DNA of 64,000 nucleotides from Actinomycetota bacterium. Lineage in GTDB: Bacteria; Actinomycetota; Actinomycetes; Nanopelagicales; Nanopelagicaceae. Each line of letters opens with the position of its first letter. The stretch's first letter is position 1. Position numbers and translations under genes: made by a program. The stretch is from NCBI GenBank assembly GCA_026393075.1, contig JAPLAW010000008.1:1-64000 (forward strand), written 5' to 3'. The notes below the pieces were generated by a model. The model was not told the origin of the DNA. It saw only the letters and a program-made list of their open reading frames with translations, and did no database searches. Positions 10,588-19,613 of the stretch are shown here, piece by piece.

Positions 10588-10752
10588 TTTATTTAGTCCA
10601 ATCAGTTACTAGTGGGAGACGGCTATCTCACTTCAGCGTTGAAGAATCATCATCGAAGATGAAGAGCGATGCGAAAACTTAACAAAGATAGAGAAATACT
10701 TCTCACGAGTTATTCGTTGCTGCGAGTTAGTTGCAACTAGCGTTGTAGGAAG

Positions 10753-11961
10753 TTAATTACGAAGCTCACGCACAGATTTAACGAGCAGTGAGAGTAAAGC
10801 GGCTACACAAGTGATGCCACCAGTCCACCAAAGCGCATTTGAAATTCCGATTGTTGCTGCAATAGGGCCAGCTATGACAATGCCTAGCGGTGCAATACCA
10901 AATGAGCCAAAGGCATCGTATGAAGTAACTCGCGAGAAAGATTCCTCGGGAATGTGTTTTTGCATTGAGGTATTCCAGTTGACCATAAATATTTCGATAG
11001 CAAAACCGGAAAATAGTGCGCTGATAATCGGGAAAATAATCGGTAATTCGAGCGCAATCGCGAAATCCCAAAGTGCTGATGTGGCAATTAAGACCATTGA
11101 TATTGCAAGCGGTCTGGGGAACTTAACTTTCAATGCAACCGCCCCACCGATCATCATTCCAACGGTAAGCGCTGCCAAGTTATATGACCAATGTTTCGGG
11201 CCCGCATCGCCTTCGTTGAAAGCTAACGGACCTAAGACTTGCAACATAGATTCAAAGCAAGCATTGATTGCGGCAAATGTAACCACCATTGCTACAACCC
11301 AAGATCTAGAGGAAAACTCAATCCAACCAAGCTTTAAATCGTGCAACATTGAATTCTTTTCGCGCACAGGCATTGCTGGTAAATCTATTTTTAGCACCAG
11401 CACACCTGCAATGAAGAAGGTAATTGCATCAGTTAGCAAGGCCCAACCTGAGCCATAGAGAGTTACGACGATTCCACCGAGCAAAGTTCCGGCAATAAAC
11501 CCGATGTTAGTCATCAGGCCAATTACGGCATTGCCATGTTGCAGTTTTTCTTTCGGTAAAATTTCTGGCAACACGCCAGACATAGCTGGCCACCAGAGCG
11601 CGTTTAGAACGCCAAAGAGTGCGCCCATCAACGCAAGTAACCAGATTGAAGGAAAGCCAGCGATAAATGAAATCGCACTAACTGCGGCAAAGAATGAACC
11701 AATGATGTCAACGGTTCCAACTATGCGATTACGTTTAAAACGATCGCCAATTACGCCACCGAATAACATAAATGCAATCAGCGGAACAAAACGCGCCGCC
11801 ATGACCAAACTTAAATCACTGCCATCGGCGCCCGGAATACTTAGTACGCCATAAGCAAGTGCAATCGGAGATAAACCATTTCCGAAGTTCGAGATGAAAC
11901 GCGAAATCGCTAATGAGGTAAAACCATCATGCGAGCGGAGCTCTCTAAGTTGTGTAAGCAC
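10753..11961 (-). CDS. MFS transporter (MFS_3-like exporter)
   Basis: 12-TM-like pattern, FGGVIGDRFKRNRIVGTVD motif. Confidence 0.85.
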   Translation of the reverse strand: MLTQLRELRSHDGFTSLAISRFISNFGNGLSPIALAYGVLSIPGADGSDLSLVMAARFVPLIAFMLFGGVIGDRFKRNRIVGTVDIIGSFFAAVSAISFIAGFPSIWLLALMGALFGVLNALWWPAMSGVLPEILPKEKLQHGNAVIGLMTNIGFIAGTLLGGIVVTLYGSGWALLTDAITFFIAGVLVLKIDLPAMPVREKNSMLHDLKLGWIEFSSRSWVVAMVVTFAAINACFESMLQVLGPLAFNEGDAGPKHWSYNLAALTVGMMIGGAVALKVKFPRPLAISMVLIATSALWDFAIALELPIIFPIISALFSGFAIEIFMVNWNTSMQKHIPEESFSRVTSYDAFGSFGIAPLGIVIAGPIAATIGISNALWWTGGITCVAALLSLLVKSVRELRN

Positions 11962-11964
11962 TAA

Positions 11965-12435
11965 TTAGTTCTCGCCCCGTAGCGCCTTTTCAATCTGGCC
12001 AATGTGATCAAGCGGGTGCGCGGTATAGGCCCGGCACCATTTTTCAATAGAAAATGGCCCACTCTCGGAGTGCAGACCAGACTTACTTAAATCAGCATCA
12101 GTTAATCGTTCAATCATGATTAGCGATGAGGCACGTACAGCACTAAAAACCTTTACCGAAAAATCAATTGGCAGCGTCGCATAACCGAGTACAGCTGAAT
12201 CTCCCCAAGCATTTTCATCGTAACCCTGAATTGAAGTCCCTTCAGGTTCGGCAATTAAGCGGCGAATACGCGCATATGACTGTGCTTCAGAATCAGACAT
12301 ATGGTGAATAACTTGGCGAGCAGACCAGCCCTCAGGGTGTTTAGTATCAAGCTGATCGCTCGGAATACCTGCAACAAGTTTTTCAAATGCTTCAGTGCTT
12401 TGGCGGTATGCCGCTGCGATCTCTTTGATACTCAT
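11965..12435 (-). CDS. DinB-like superfamily protein
   Basis: GWSARQVIHHMSDSEAQSYARIRRL, HPLDHIGQIEKAL. Confidence 0.8.
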   Translation of the reverse strand: MSIKEIAAAYRQSTEAFEKLVAGIPSDQLDTKHPEGWSARQVIHHMSDSEAQSYARIRRLIAEPEGTSIQGYDENAWGDSAVLGYATLPIDFSVKVFSAVRASSLIMIERLTDADLSKSGLHSESGPFSIEKWCRAYTAHPLDHIGQIEKALRGEN

Positions 12436-12480
12436 ATCAACTCTCCTGAATAAAGGTTAAGAGTTGAACTATAGATTGAT

Positions 12481-12888
12481 TTAAATAATCTCTGCTAACA
12501 ATTCCGTTACGCGACGCTTGATTTCATCACGGATTACGCGTACAGGCTCGATACCTTGGCCAGCTGGATCTTCGAGAACCCAATCTTCGTAACGCTTGCC
12601 TGGGAAGAATGGGCAGGTATCTCCGCAACCCATTGTGATAACAACGTCTGATTCTTGAACAGATTCGGTAGTTAGAATTTTAGGAACTTCATGAGCAATA
12701 TCTATTCCAAGTTCAGCCATCGCTTCAATCGCAATTGGATTAATTGTTTCTTTAGGTGCAGAGCCAGCAGATAAGACTCGAACTTTTCCGCCAGATAGCG
12801 AAGTCATAAAGCCTGCTGCCATCTGTGATCGGCCGGCATTGTGAACACAAACAAAGAGAACTGTTGGCTGCTTTTTTTCATTGCTCAT
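12481..12888 (-). CDS. arsC: Arsenate reductase / LMW-PTP family (ArsC)
   Basis: VLFVCVHNAGRSQMAAGF, ITMGCGDTCPFFPGKRYEDWVLEDPAGQ. Confidence 0.93.
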   Translation of the reverse strand: MSNEKKQPTVLFVCVHNAGRSQMAAGFMTSLSGGKVRVLSAGSAPKETINPIAIEAMAELGIDIAHEVPKILTTESVQESDVVITMGCGDTCPFFPGKRYEDWVLEDPAGQGIEPVRVIRDEIKRRVTELLAEII

Positions 12889-12983
12889 GGTTTGAATGCT
12901 AAACCCAAGTTAAAGAAAAATATCTGGATTTAAGTGAACATCTGGCTAATGAATCGAGGAGATAAAAAAATTAAAATGCTGTG

Positions 12984-13064
12984 TGCGGGAGGCGGGACTT
13001 GAACCCGCACGTCCGAAGACACAGGTTCCTAAGACCTGCGTGTCTGCCATTTCACCACTCCCGC
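12984..13064 (-). tRNA. tRNA-Leu (anticodon UAG)
   Basis: Reverse complement GCGGGAGTGGTGAAATGGCAGACACGCAGGTCTTAGGAACCTGTGTCTTCGGACGTGCGGGTTCAAGTCCCGCCTCCCGCA; long variable arm, loop CTTAGGA. Confidence 0.96.
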
Positions 13065-13201
13065 TTAAGAGTGCTTACCTAGCCGTGCTGCACTAGGGAA
13101 ATCTCTGGGTCTTTGTCCGAGAGGTTGTCCGCTAGATACTGGGCAAGATTAGAGGTAAGTTCGGCATAGTTACAAACGAGCGCGTACGAAAGGGTCTTTC
13201 C

Positions 13202-14356
13202 ATGGCTTTAACACCAACTCCCGCAGATAAATTCACTTTCGGTCTCTGGACCGTGGGCTGGCAGGCACGTGACCCATTCGGCGATGCAACTCGTGAAGCT
13301 CTTGACCCAGTTCGCACAGTTAACGAGCTCGCAGCTCGTGGTGCATATGGCGTGACTTTCCACGATGACGATCTAATTCCATTTGGAAGCAACGATGCTG
13401 ATCGTCAATCACATATCGATCGCTTCAAGGTAGCGCTTGCGTCTTCTGGAATGAAAGTTCCAATGGCGACAACTAATTTATTTAGCCACCCAGTATTTAA
13501 AGATGGCGCATTTACTTCAAATGATCGCGATATTCGCCGCTATTCAATTAAAAAGACAATGCGCAACATCGATCTTGCTGCTGAACTAGGTGCTGAAATT
13601 TACGTTGCTTGGGGCGGTCGCGAAGGCGCCGAATCAGATGGCGCTAAAGATGCCTACGTTGCACTTGATCGTTTCCGCGAAGCATTTAACACTCTTGGCC
13701 AATATGTTTTAGATAATGGCTACAACATTAAGTTTGCAATTGAACCAAAGCCAAATGAACCTCGTGGCGATATTTTCTTACCAACTATTGGTCACGCATT
13801 GGCTTTTATTAATTCACTAGATCATCCAGAACTAGTTGGTCTTAATCCAGAAGTTGGCCACGAACAAATGGCTGGTCTTAACTTTGTGCACGGAATTGCG
13901 CAAGCACTTTGGCACAAGAAGTTATTCCACATTGATCTAAATGGTCAGCATGGTCCAAAGTTCGATCAAGATTTAGTTTTCGGTCATGGTGATTTGAAGT
14001 CTGCCTTCTTCTTAGTTGACCTGCTTGAACGCTATGAATACAGCGGCCCAAAGCACTTCGACTACAAGCCAGCTCGTACTGAAAGCGATAAGGGTGTTTG
14101 GGAATCAGCCACTGCAAATATGCGCACTTATTTAATGCTGAAAGAGCGAGTATCAGCTTTCCGTAGCGATCCACGCGTGATCGCAGCTATGAAGGAATCA
14201 AATATTCCGGGCTTAGCTGAATCAACGCTTGCCCCAGGTGAAACTTGGCGCGACTTAGCTAAAGATTCCTTCGATGTTGAAGCAGCTGGCAAGCGCGGTT
14301 ACCACTATGAAGCACTTGATCAGTTGGCACTTGAGCACCTGATGGGCGCTAAGTAA
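13202..14356 (+). CDS. xylA: Xylose isomerase
   Basis: [53 protein letters not shown]. Confidence 0.98.
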   Translation: MALTPTPADKFTFGLWTVGWQARDPFGDATREALDPVRTVNELAARGAYGVTFHDDDLIPFGSNDADRQSHIDRFKVALASSGMKVPMATTNLFSHPVFKDGAFTSNDRDIRRYSIKKTMRNIDLAAELGAEIYVAWGGREGAESDGAKDAYVALDRFREAFNTLGQYVLDNGYNIKFAIEPKPNEPRGDIFLPTIGHALAFINSLDHPELVGLNPEVGHEQMAGLNFVHGIAQALWHKKLFHIDLNGQHGPKFDQDLVFGHGDLKSAFFLVDLLERYEYSGPKHFDYKPARTESDKGVWESATANMRTYLMLKERVSAFRSDPRVIAAMKESNIPGLAESTLAPGETWRDLAKDSFDVEAAGKRGYHYEALDQLALEHLMGAK

Positions 14357-14369
14357 AACTAGTTCAGAT

Positions 14370-15602
14370 CTAAACGGCACTGCCGCGGCGAGAAACCGCA
14401 TCAACCCCAGCTGAAACTAATAGCACCGCACCGGTAACAATGAACTTGATGCCGGCTGCGTAGCCGAGCAAACCCATGCCGTTATCAATTACGGCAACTA
14501 CTAGGCCACCCAGAATCGCATCGCGCATCTTTCCTTTGCCACCGAACAAGCTGGTGCCACCAATAACTGCGGCGCCAACTGCATAGAGCAGAGTTGAAGA
14601 ACCACCAGTTGTTGGTGAGATTGAGTTTTGGCGTGAGGCAAAGAGCAATCCGGCGATTGCAGATAACGCAGAACAAATCACGAAAGCTGCAATGCGAATG
14701 TTCTTAACATTAATACCTGCGCGACGAGCAGCTTCGGCATTTCCACCAACTGCATAGATGTGGCGACCAAATGCGGTGCGACCCAGCACGAAAGTTCCGA
14801 TTACAAGTAAGAACAAAATAACTGGAACAACGTAGGGAATACCTTTGAGGCTAACCAGTTCGCGATTGTTACTGCGCTCTAAGTTAAGCGCCCACACCGC
14901 TAGCCCGGAAACTCCAACCAAACTAATCGTTTTGATTAACCACAACTTGAATAATTCAGCTTTTAAGCCAGCTTTGCGGCGGGCATTTATGCGGCTTAAA
15001 CCAAGTAATACATAGAAAACTGAGGCGGCAATATAGAAAGCCCAACTTAGCGCTGGTGAGAGATTGCTATTTTGAATCGCTAAAACAGTTTCATCTTCAA
15101 CGCGAATAGTTCCGCCTTCGCCAGCCAGAATCAGCAATATTCCTTGGAAGCCAAGGAAGGCGGCCAAAGTTACGACGAATGATGGAATTCCGAGTCGCGC
15201 GACCAAGGTGCCTAACCCAAAGCCCATCGCCATGCCGACTGCGATGCTGGCAGCAAGTGCGATGTACCAAGGTTGACCATGATCGGTAATCAGAATAACT
15301 AGAACTGCTCCGCATACACCTGATGCATAACCAGCAGATAAATCAATCTCGCCAAGTAGGAGTACGAAAATTAGCCCCATCGCAATCACGATTACTGAAG
15401 CTGCTTGAGTTAATAAGTTTGCAAAGTTACCAGGCGTTAAGAAAACACTCGACATCGAACCAAAAACAATACAAAGAACAAGTAGGCCCAATACAGCGGG
15501 CAGCGCACCAATGTCGCCAGCTTTTACCTTTGACCAGTAATCGTGTGCGGCGCTCTTTAGTGATGTCTCTGTAACTTCAGTGGCTGCAGTAGGAGTACTC
15601 AT
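14370..15602 (-). CDS. xylH: Xylose-type ABC transporter permease
   Basis: GEIDLSAGYASGVCGA, AVGGNAEAARRAGINV, GAAVIGGTSLFGGKGKMRDAILGG. Confidence 0.92.
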   Translation of the reverse strand: MSTPTAATEVTETSLKSAAHDYWSKVKAGDIGALPAVLGLLVLCIVFGSMSSVFLTPGNFANLLTQAASVIVIAMGLIFVLLLGEIDLSAGYASGVCGAVLVILITDHGQPWYIALAASIAVGMAMGFGLGTLVARLGIPSFVVTLAAFLGFQGILLILAGEGGTIRVEDETVLAIQNSNLSPALSWAFYIAASVFYVLLGLSRINARRKAGLKAELFKLWLIKTISLVGVSGLAVWALNLERSNNRELVSLKGIPYVVPVILFLLVIGTFVLGRTAFGRHIYAVGGNAEAARRAGINVKNIRIAAFVICSALSAIAGLLFASRQNSISPTTGGSSTLLYAVGAAVIGGTSLFGGKGKMRDAILGGLVVAVIDNGMGLLGYAAGIKFIVTGAVLLVSAGVDAVSRRGSAV

Positions 15603-16363
15603 TACTTAACTCCTGCCTTCTCGACACCAGCAGATACGCCAGTAGTGATTAATTCAATTACCTGTCTTGGAATTACCTCATTCTTGGCAACTTGAGCTGC
15701 CATGGTGCCGAGATAAAGCGCTGCGATGTTGTCAGCCACTTCAAATACATCGTTGATGTTGTGACTAATCAAAATTACGCCAAGGCCGTTATCGGCTAAA
15801 CGGCGCACTAAATTCAAAACCTGTTCAGTTTGGGCAACACCAAGCGCCGCAGTTGGTTCATCGAGAATAACTACCTTGCTATTCCAGAGAACTGCTTTAG
15901 CAATAGCTACAGTTTGGCGCTGACCGCCAGAAAGAGATGCCACAGTTTGGCGTATAGATTTAACGGTACGTACGCTCAAACTATCTAGAGTTTTGCGAGC
16001 AAGTGATTCCATCGCTGATTCATCAAGCACTGGACCCTTTTTAACTTCGCGACCTAAGAACATATTGTGAACGATGTCTAAGTTATCGCAGAGCGCTAAA
16101 TCTTGATAAACAATTTCAATACCTAAAGCAGTTGCATCGCGAGGGCCAGTGATGTTTACAACTTTGCCATCAAACTTAAATTCACCATGATCTGGTGTGT
16201 AGATTCCAGCGATGCACTTAATTAGCGTGCTCTTGCCGGCTCCGTTATCTCCTACTAGCGCTGTTACTTGTCCAGGATGAACATCGAGGTTCACATCCTT
16301 TAGAACATGTACTGGACCAAAAGATTTATTAACTCCGCGAAGCGAGAGAATCGGTTCGGTCAC
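15602..16363 (-). CDS. xylG: Xylose-type ABC transporter ATP-binding protein (single ABC domain)
   Basis: GDNGAGKSTLIKCIAG Walker A, LSGGQRQTVAIAKA signature, ILDEPTAALG. Confidence 0.92.
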   Translation of the reverse strand: MTEPILSLRGVNKSFGPVHVLKDVNLDVHPGQVTALVGDNGAGKSTLIKCIAGIYTPDHGEFKFDGKVVNITGPRDATALGIEIVYQDLALCDNLDIVHNMFLGREVKKGPVLDESAMESLARKTLDSLSVRTVKSIRQTVASLSGGQRQTVAIAKAVLWNSKVVILDEPTAALGVAQTEQVLNLVRRLADNGLGVILISHNINDVFEVADNIAALYLGTMAAQVAKNEVIPRQVIELITTGVSAGVEKAGVK

Positions 16364-16439
16364 TTATAGCTCCTGTTCAATTTATAACACCATACTGCTG
16401 AAGGTTGTCCTAGTTTGGTGTTGCTTTACCTATATTGCA

Positions 16440-16473
16440 AGGATCTTTATCTCAACGCCCAGGATCTTTACCT
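16440..16473. repeat. Direct repeat AGGATCTTTA(T/C)CT x2, 21-bp period, between xylF and xylG
   Basis: AGGATCTTTATCT at 16440 and AGGATCTTTACCT at 16461. Confidence 0.6.
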
Positions 16474-16494
16474 TAAGACTTAGCGCTAATTAAG

Positions 16495-16536
16495 AAAGTT
16501 CGGCTCGAGACCAATTGGCCCCGAGCCGAACTTTTT
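16495..16536. terminator. Strong stem-loop between xylF and xylG (intercistronic terminator/attenuator)
   Basis: AAAGTTCGGCTCG...CGAGCCGAACTTTTT, 11-bp class inverted repeat. Confidence 0.75.
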
Positions 16537-16564
16537 ACTTATTTAACTCGTTACAGATCGGAAA

Positions 16565-17632
16565 TTAGATTCCGTTTGCTGTGCAGAGGTCTTCCATGTC
16601 CATACAAACTGCTTCACGTGTCTGGAAGCCATCTGTGATGACGTCCTTAACGTTGGCCTTTGTGATACCGACTGGAACTAGTAGAACTGAAGGAACATCA
16701 ATTGTTCCGTTGTTTACTGAACCAGTAGCAGTTGTTGCCTTCTCACCGTTTAGAAGTGCAATAGCAAGAGCTGCTGCGCCTTCCGCTTCAGCCTTGATGG
16801 CCTTGTAAACAGTGTTTGAAAGGTCACCAGTAAGGATCGCGCGAAGTCCGTCTGCTGTTGCATCCTGACCTGATACGCAAACCTTGCCGTTTAGCTTGTT
16901 CTTCTTAAGAACAGCAACTGCAGCTAAGCCAAGACCTTCGTTAGCTGATACAACTGCATCAAGCTTTCCGCCAGCCTTTGACAACATCTGCTCGAAGATT
17001 GTTCCACCCTTTACGTTGTCCCAATCTGGAACTGCTTGATCGTCAACCAAGGTGTAAGCCTTTGAATCGATCAATGGACGTAGTACTGAGTCGTAACCAG
17101 CCTTGAATAGTGTTGCGTTGTTATCTGTAGGTGAACCGTTTAGGTAAACAATGCGAGCTGTTTTCTTACCAGCAGCATCTAGACATGCCTTGATGCCTTC
17201 ACCTTGTAGACGACCAACAGCTTCGTTATCGAATGATACGTAGTATGAAGCTGAACCGTTAAGTGTTAGACGGTCGTAGTCAATTGTTGGAACGCCTTGT
17301 GCAGCAGCCTTATCCTGAACAGCCTTAGCTGAATCTGAATCTAGGTTAACCATGATTAGAACCTTGGCACCTGCTGAAAGCATTTGATCAGCAATTGTCT
17401 GGAATGCGGCCTTGTCGCCATTTGCATTCTGGATATCGACCTTAACTCCAGCAGCATCGAATGCTGCTTGTAGGAATCCACGGTCTGCTGTTTCCCAACG
17501 TGCTGATGAAGCAGCATCAGGAAGAATTACGCCAACAAAACCATCTGCGGCTTTGTCGCTCTTTGAACAACCTGTTAGTGCGATTGCAACTGCAGCAATA
17601 ACTGCAGTGAACGCAATACGGCGCTTTGACAT
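16565..17632 (-). CDS. xylF: Sugar (xylose) ABC transporter substrate-binding lipoprotein
   Basis: Lipobox VAIALTGCSKSDKA; periplasmic-binding-protein fold sequence. Start MSKRRIAF favoured over the ORF-track start at 17764. Confidence 0.9.
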   Translation of the reverse strand: MSKRRIAFTAVIAAVAIALTGCSKSDKAADGFVGVILPDAASSARWETADRGFLQAAFDAAGVKVDIQNANGDKAAFQTIADQMLSAGAKVLIMVNLDSDSAKAVQDKAAAQGVPTIDYDRLTLNGSASYYVSFDNEAVGRLQGEGIKACLDAAGKKTARIVYLNGSPTDNNATLFKAGYDSVLRPLIDSKAYTLVDDQAVPDWDNVKGGTIFEQMLSKAGGKLDAVVSANEGLGLAAVAVLKKNKLNGKVCVSGQDATADGLRAILTGDLSNTVYKAIKAEAEGAAALAIALLNGEKATTATGSVNNGTIDVPSVLLVPVGITKANVKDVITDGFQTREAVCMDMEDLCTANGI

Positions 17633-17641
17633 AGATTGATA

Positions 17642-17655
17642 ACCTTTCGAAAGGT
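17642..17655. promoter_or_regulatory. Perfect 14-bp palindrome overlapping xylF RBS
   Basis: ACCTTTCGAAAGGT; on the minus strand contains the SD AAAGG. Confidence 0.55.
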
Positions 17656-17770
17656 GGCACATCCCTGGTGAAACTTTTTTCAACCAGATGAAGAGGATGA
17701 AACCTAGTCTGAAGGTAGTGGGATTTGCCCAAAAGGTCACTAGGAAAAAACGGACATTTAGCACTTAGCT

Positions 17771-17794
17771 GTTAACAATTTGGTAACTGTTAAC
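17771..17794. promoter_or_regulatory. GTTAAC-N12-GTTAAC repeat in xylF/argS intergenic region, candidate operator
   Basis: GTTAACAATTTGGTAACTGTTAAC. Confidence 0.45.
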
Positions 17795-17913
17795 TTTGAG
17801 AAACTAAGTTAAAAACGAGGCAAAAAACCAGGTTCCTAGCCCAATCCTGGGCGGAGATAGGGATAACCAATGGATAGAAGCAAGATAGATAGGTGTAACG
17901 GTAACCTTGCGCG

Positions 17914-19611
17914 GTGAGCCCAGAAATGAGTACTACCGCCGAATCTACGCAAGATGCGCAAACCGCCCTTGAGGCGCACATCTTGGGCGTAGTCGCGCAG
18001 GCAATCGCTCGGGGCGCTTTTACCGGCGCGGTTCCAGGCAGCGTTCGGCTCGAACGACCAAAAAATCGCGACCATGGCGATTACGCAACTTCGATCGCAC
18101 TTCAGTTAGCTAAAGCTGCGGGTATTGCCCCACAAGAAGTTGCCAAAATTATTGCCGCAGATTTAACCGCTCTCGATGCAATTACTTCAGTTGAAATTGC
18201 TGGTCCAGGTTTCATTAACATCACTTTAAATCGCGCTAGCCAAGCCGAATTAGTTCGCACCATTCTTGTTGCTGGCGATAAATATGGTCACGGTAATTCC
18301 TTAACTGGTGTCAGCATCAACCTCGAATTCATTAGTGCGAATCCAACTGGCCCATTGCATTTAGGTCACACTCGCTGGGCAGCAGTTGGCGATGCACTTG
18401 GTCGGGTACTTGCTGCAGCCGGTGCAAAAGTAACTCAAGAGTTTTATATTAACGATCGCGGAAACCAAATGGATTTATTTGGTGCCTCTGTTGAAGCGGC
18501 AGCCCTTGGGTTACCCATTCCAGAGAATGGTTACCAAGGCGAATACATTGGCGACTTAGCCAAAACTTTAGTCACTCAAGATAAAAGTATTTTAGATCTA
18601 GCCGGCGAAGCACGCACAATTGAATTCCGTGAGCGCGCTTACAAATTACAGCTTGCCCAACAACAAGGCGTACTTGAAACTTTCCATACTCATTTTGATG
18701 TTTGGTTCTCTGAGCGCACACTGCACGAAAGTGGCGCAGTAGAACATGGCATGGATAAGTTGCGTAAGCAGGGTCATGTTTTTGAATTAGAAGATGCCAC
18801 ATGGCTACGCACTACAGACTATGGCGACGATAAAGACCGCGTTTTAATCAAAAGCGATGGTTCGTATACCTATTTCTCCTCCGATACCGCGTATTACATT
18901 AATAAGCGCGAGCGTGGCTCTGATATCTGTATCTATATGTTGGGCGCCGATCACCATGGCTATGTCGGGCGCCTAAAAGCCACTGCTGCTTGTGCCGGAG
19001 ATGACCCTGATTACAACGTGCACGTCTTAATTGGCCAGCTAGTAAAGATTATGGAAGGTGGCGAAGAAGTAAAACTTTCTAAGCGCGCTGGCACAATTAT
19101 TACCCTTGAAGAGTTAGTTGAAAAAGTTGGCGTTGATGCTGCGCGCTATACCTTGATTCGTTATCCAGTTGAAACCCCAATGGTTTTAGATGTTGATATT
19201 TTGAAATCAAATACCAACGAGAATCCGGTCTATTACGTGCAATATGCACATGCTCGAATCGCAGGTGTACTACGCAATGCCGCCGAATTAAATATTTCCA
19301 GTGAACTAGCCGACTTTGATCCAGCGCAACTTTCACATGATCGTGAAAATGAATTACTTGGCTCGCTAGCCCAGTTCCCACGTATTGTTGCCAGTGCTGC
19401 CGAGCTACGTGAACCACATCGTGTTGCGCGCTATCTCGAAGAACTTGCTGGCGTTTATCACGGCTTCTATGCCGACTGTCGCGTCTTGCCACTTGGCGAT
19501 GAGCCAGCAGCTGCAGTTCATTCAGCTCGCGCTGCACTTTGCGCGGCAACTAAACAAACTTTAAATAATGGATTGCAACTACTTGGTGTTAGCGCACCGG
19601 AGCGGATGTAA
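17914..19611 (+). CDS. argS: Arginyl-tRNA synthetase
   Basis: FISANPTGPLHLGHTRWAAVGDALGRV; GTG start. Confidence 0.97.
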   Translation: MSPEMSTTAESTQDAQTALEAHILGVVAQAIARGAFTGAVPGSVRLERPKNRDHGDYATSIALQLAKAAGIAPQEVAKIIAADLTALDAITSVEIAGPGFINITLNRASQAELVRTILVAGDKYGHGNSLTGVSINLEFISANPTGPLHLGHTRWAAVGDALGRVLAAAGAKVTQEFYINDRGNQMDLFGASVEAAALGLPIPENGYQGEYIGDLAKTLVTQDKSILDLAGEARTIEFRERAYKLQLAQQQGVLETFHTHFDVWFSERTLHESGAVEHGMDKLRKQGHVFELEDATWLRTTDYGDDKDRVLIKSDGSYTYFSSDTAYYINKRERGSDICIYMLGADHHGYVGRLKATAACAGDDPDYNVHVLIGQLVKIMEGGEEVKLSKRAGTIITLEELVEKVGVDAARYTLIRYPVETPMVLDVDILKSNTNENPVYYVQYAHARIAGVLRNAAELNISSELADFDPAQLSHDRENELLGSLAQFPRIVASAAELREPHRVARYLEELAGVYHGFYADCRVLPLGDEPAAAVHSARAALCAATKQTLNNGLQLLGVSAPERM

Positions 19612-19613
19612 CG

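Noticed and set aside
10811-11458. 215-aa plus-strand ORF opposite the MFS gene
   Set aside because: Antisense to a clear multi-TM MFS coding sequence; no coherent domain.
17633-17764. N-terminal extension of the xylF ORF
   Set aside because: Lipoprotein signal peptide begins at MSKRRIAF; the extension covers the promoter/RBS palindrome region.
17790-18075. Short minus-strand ORFs at the argS start (17790-17981, 17836-18075)
   Set aside because: Antisense to or upstream of argS, no family motif; chance ORFs.
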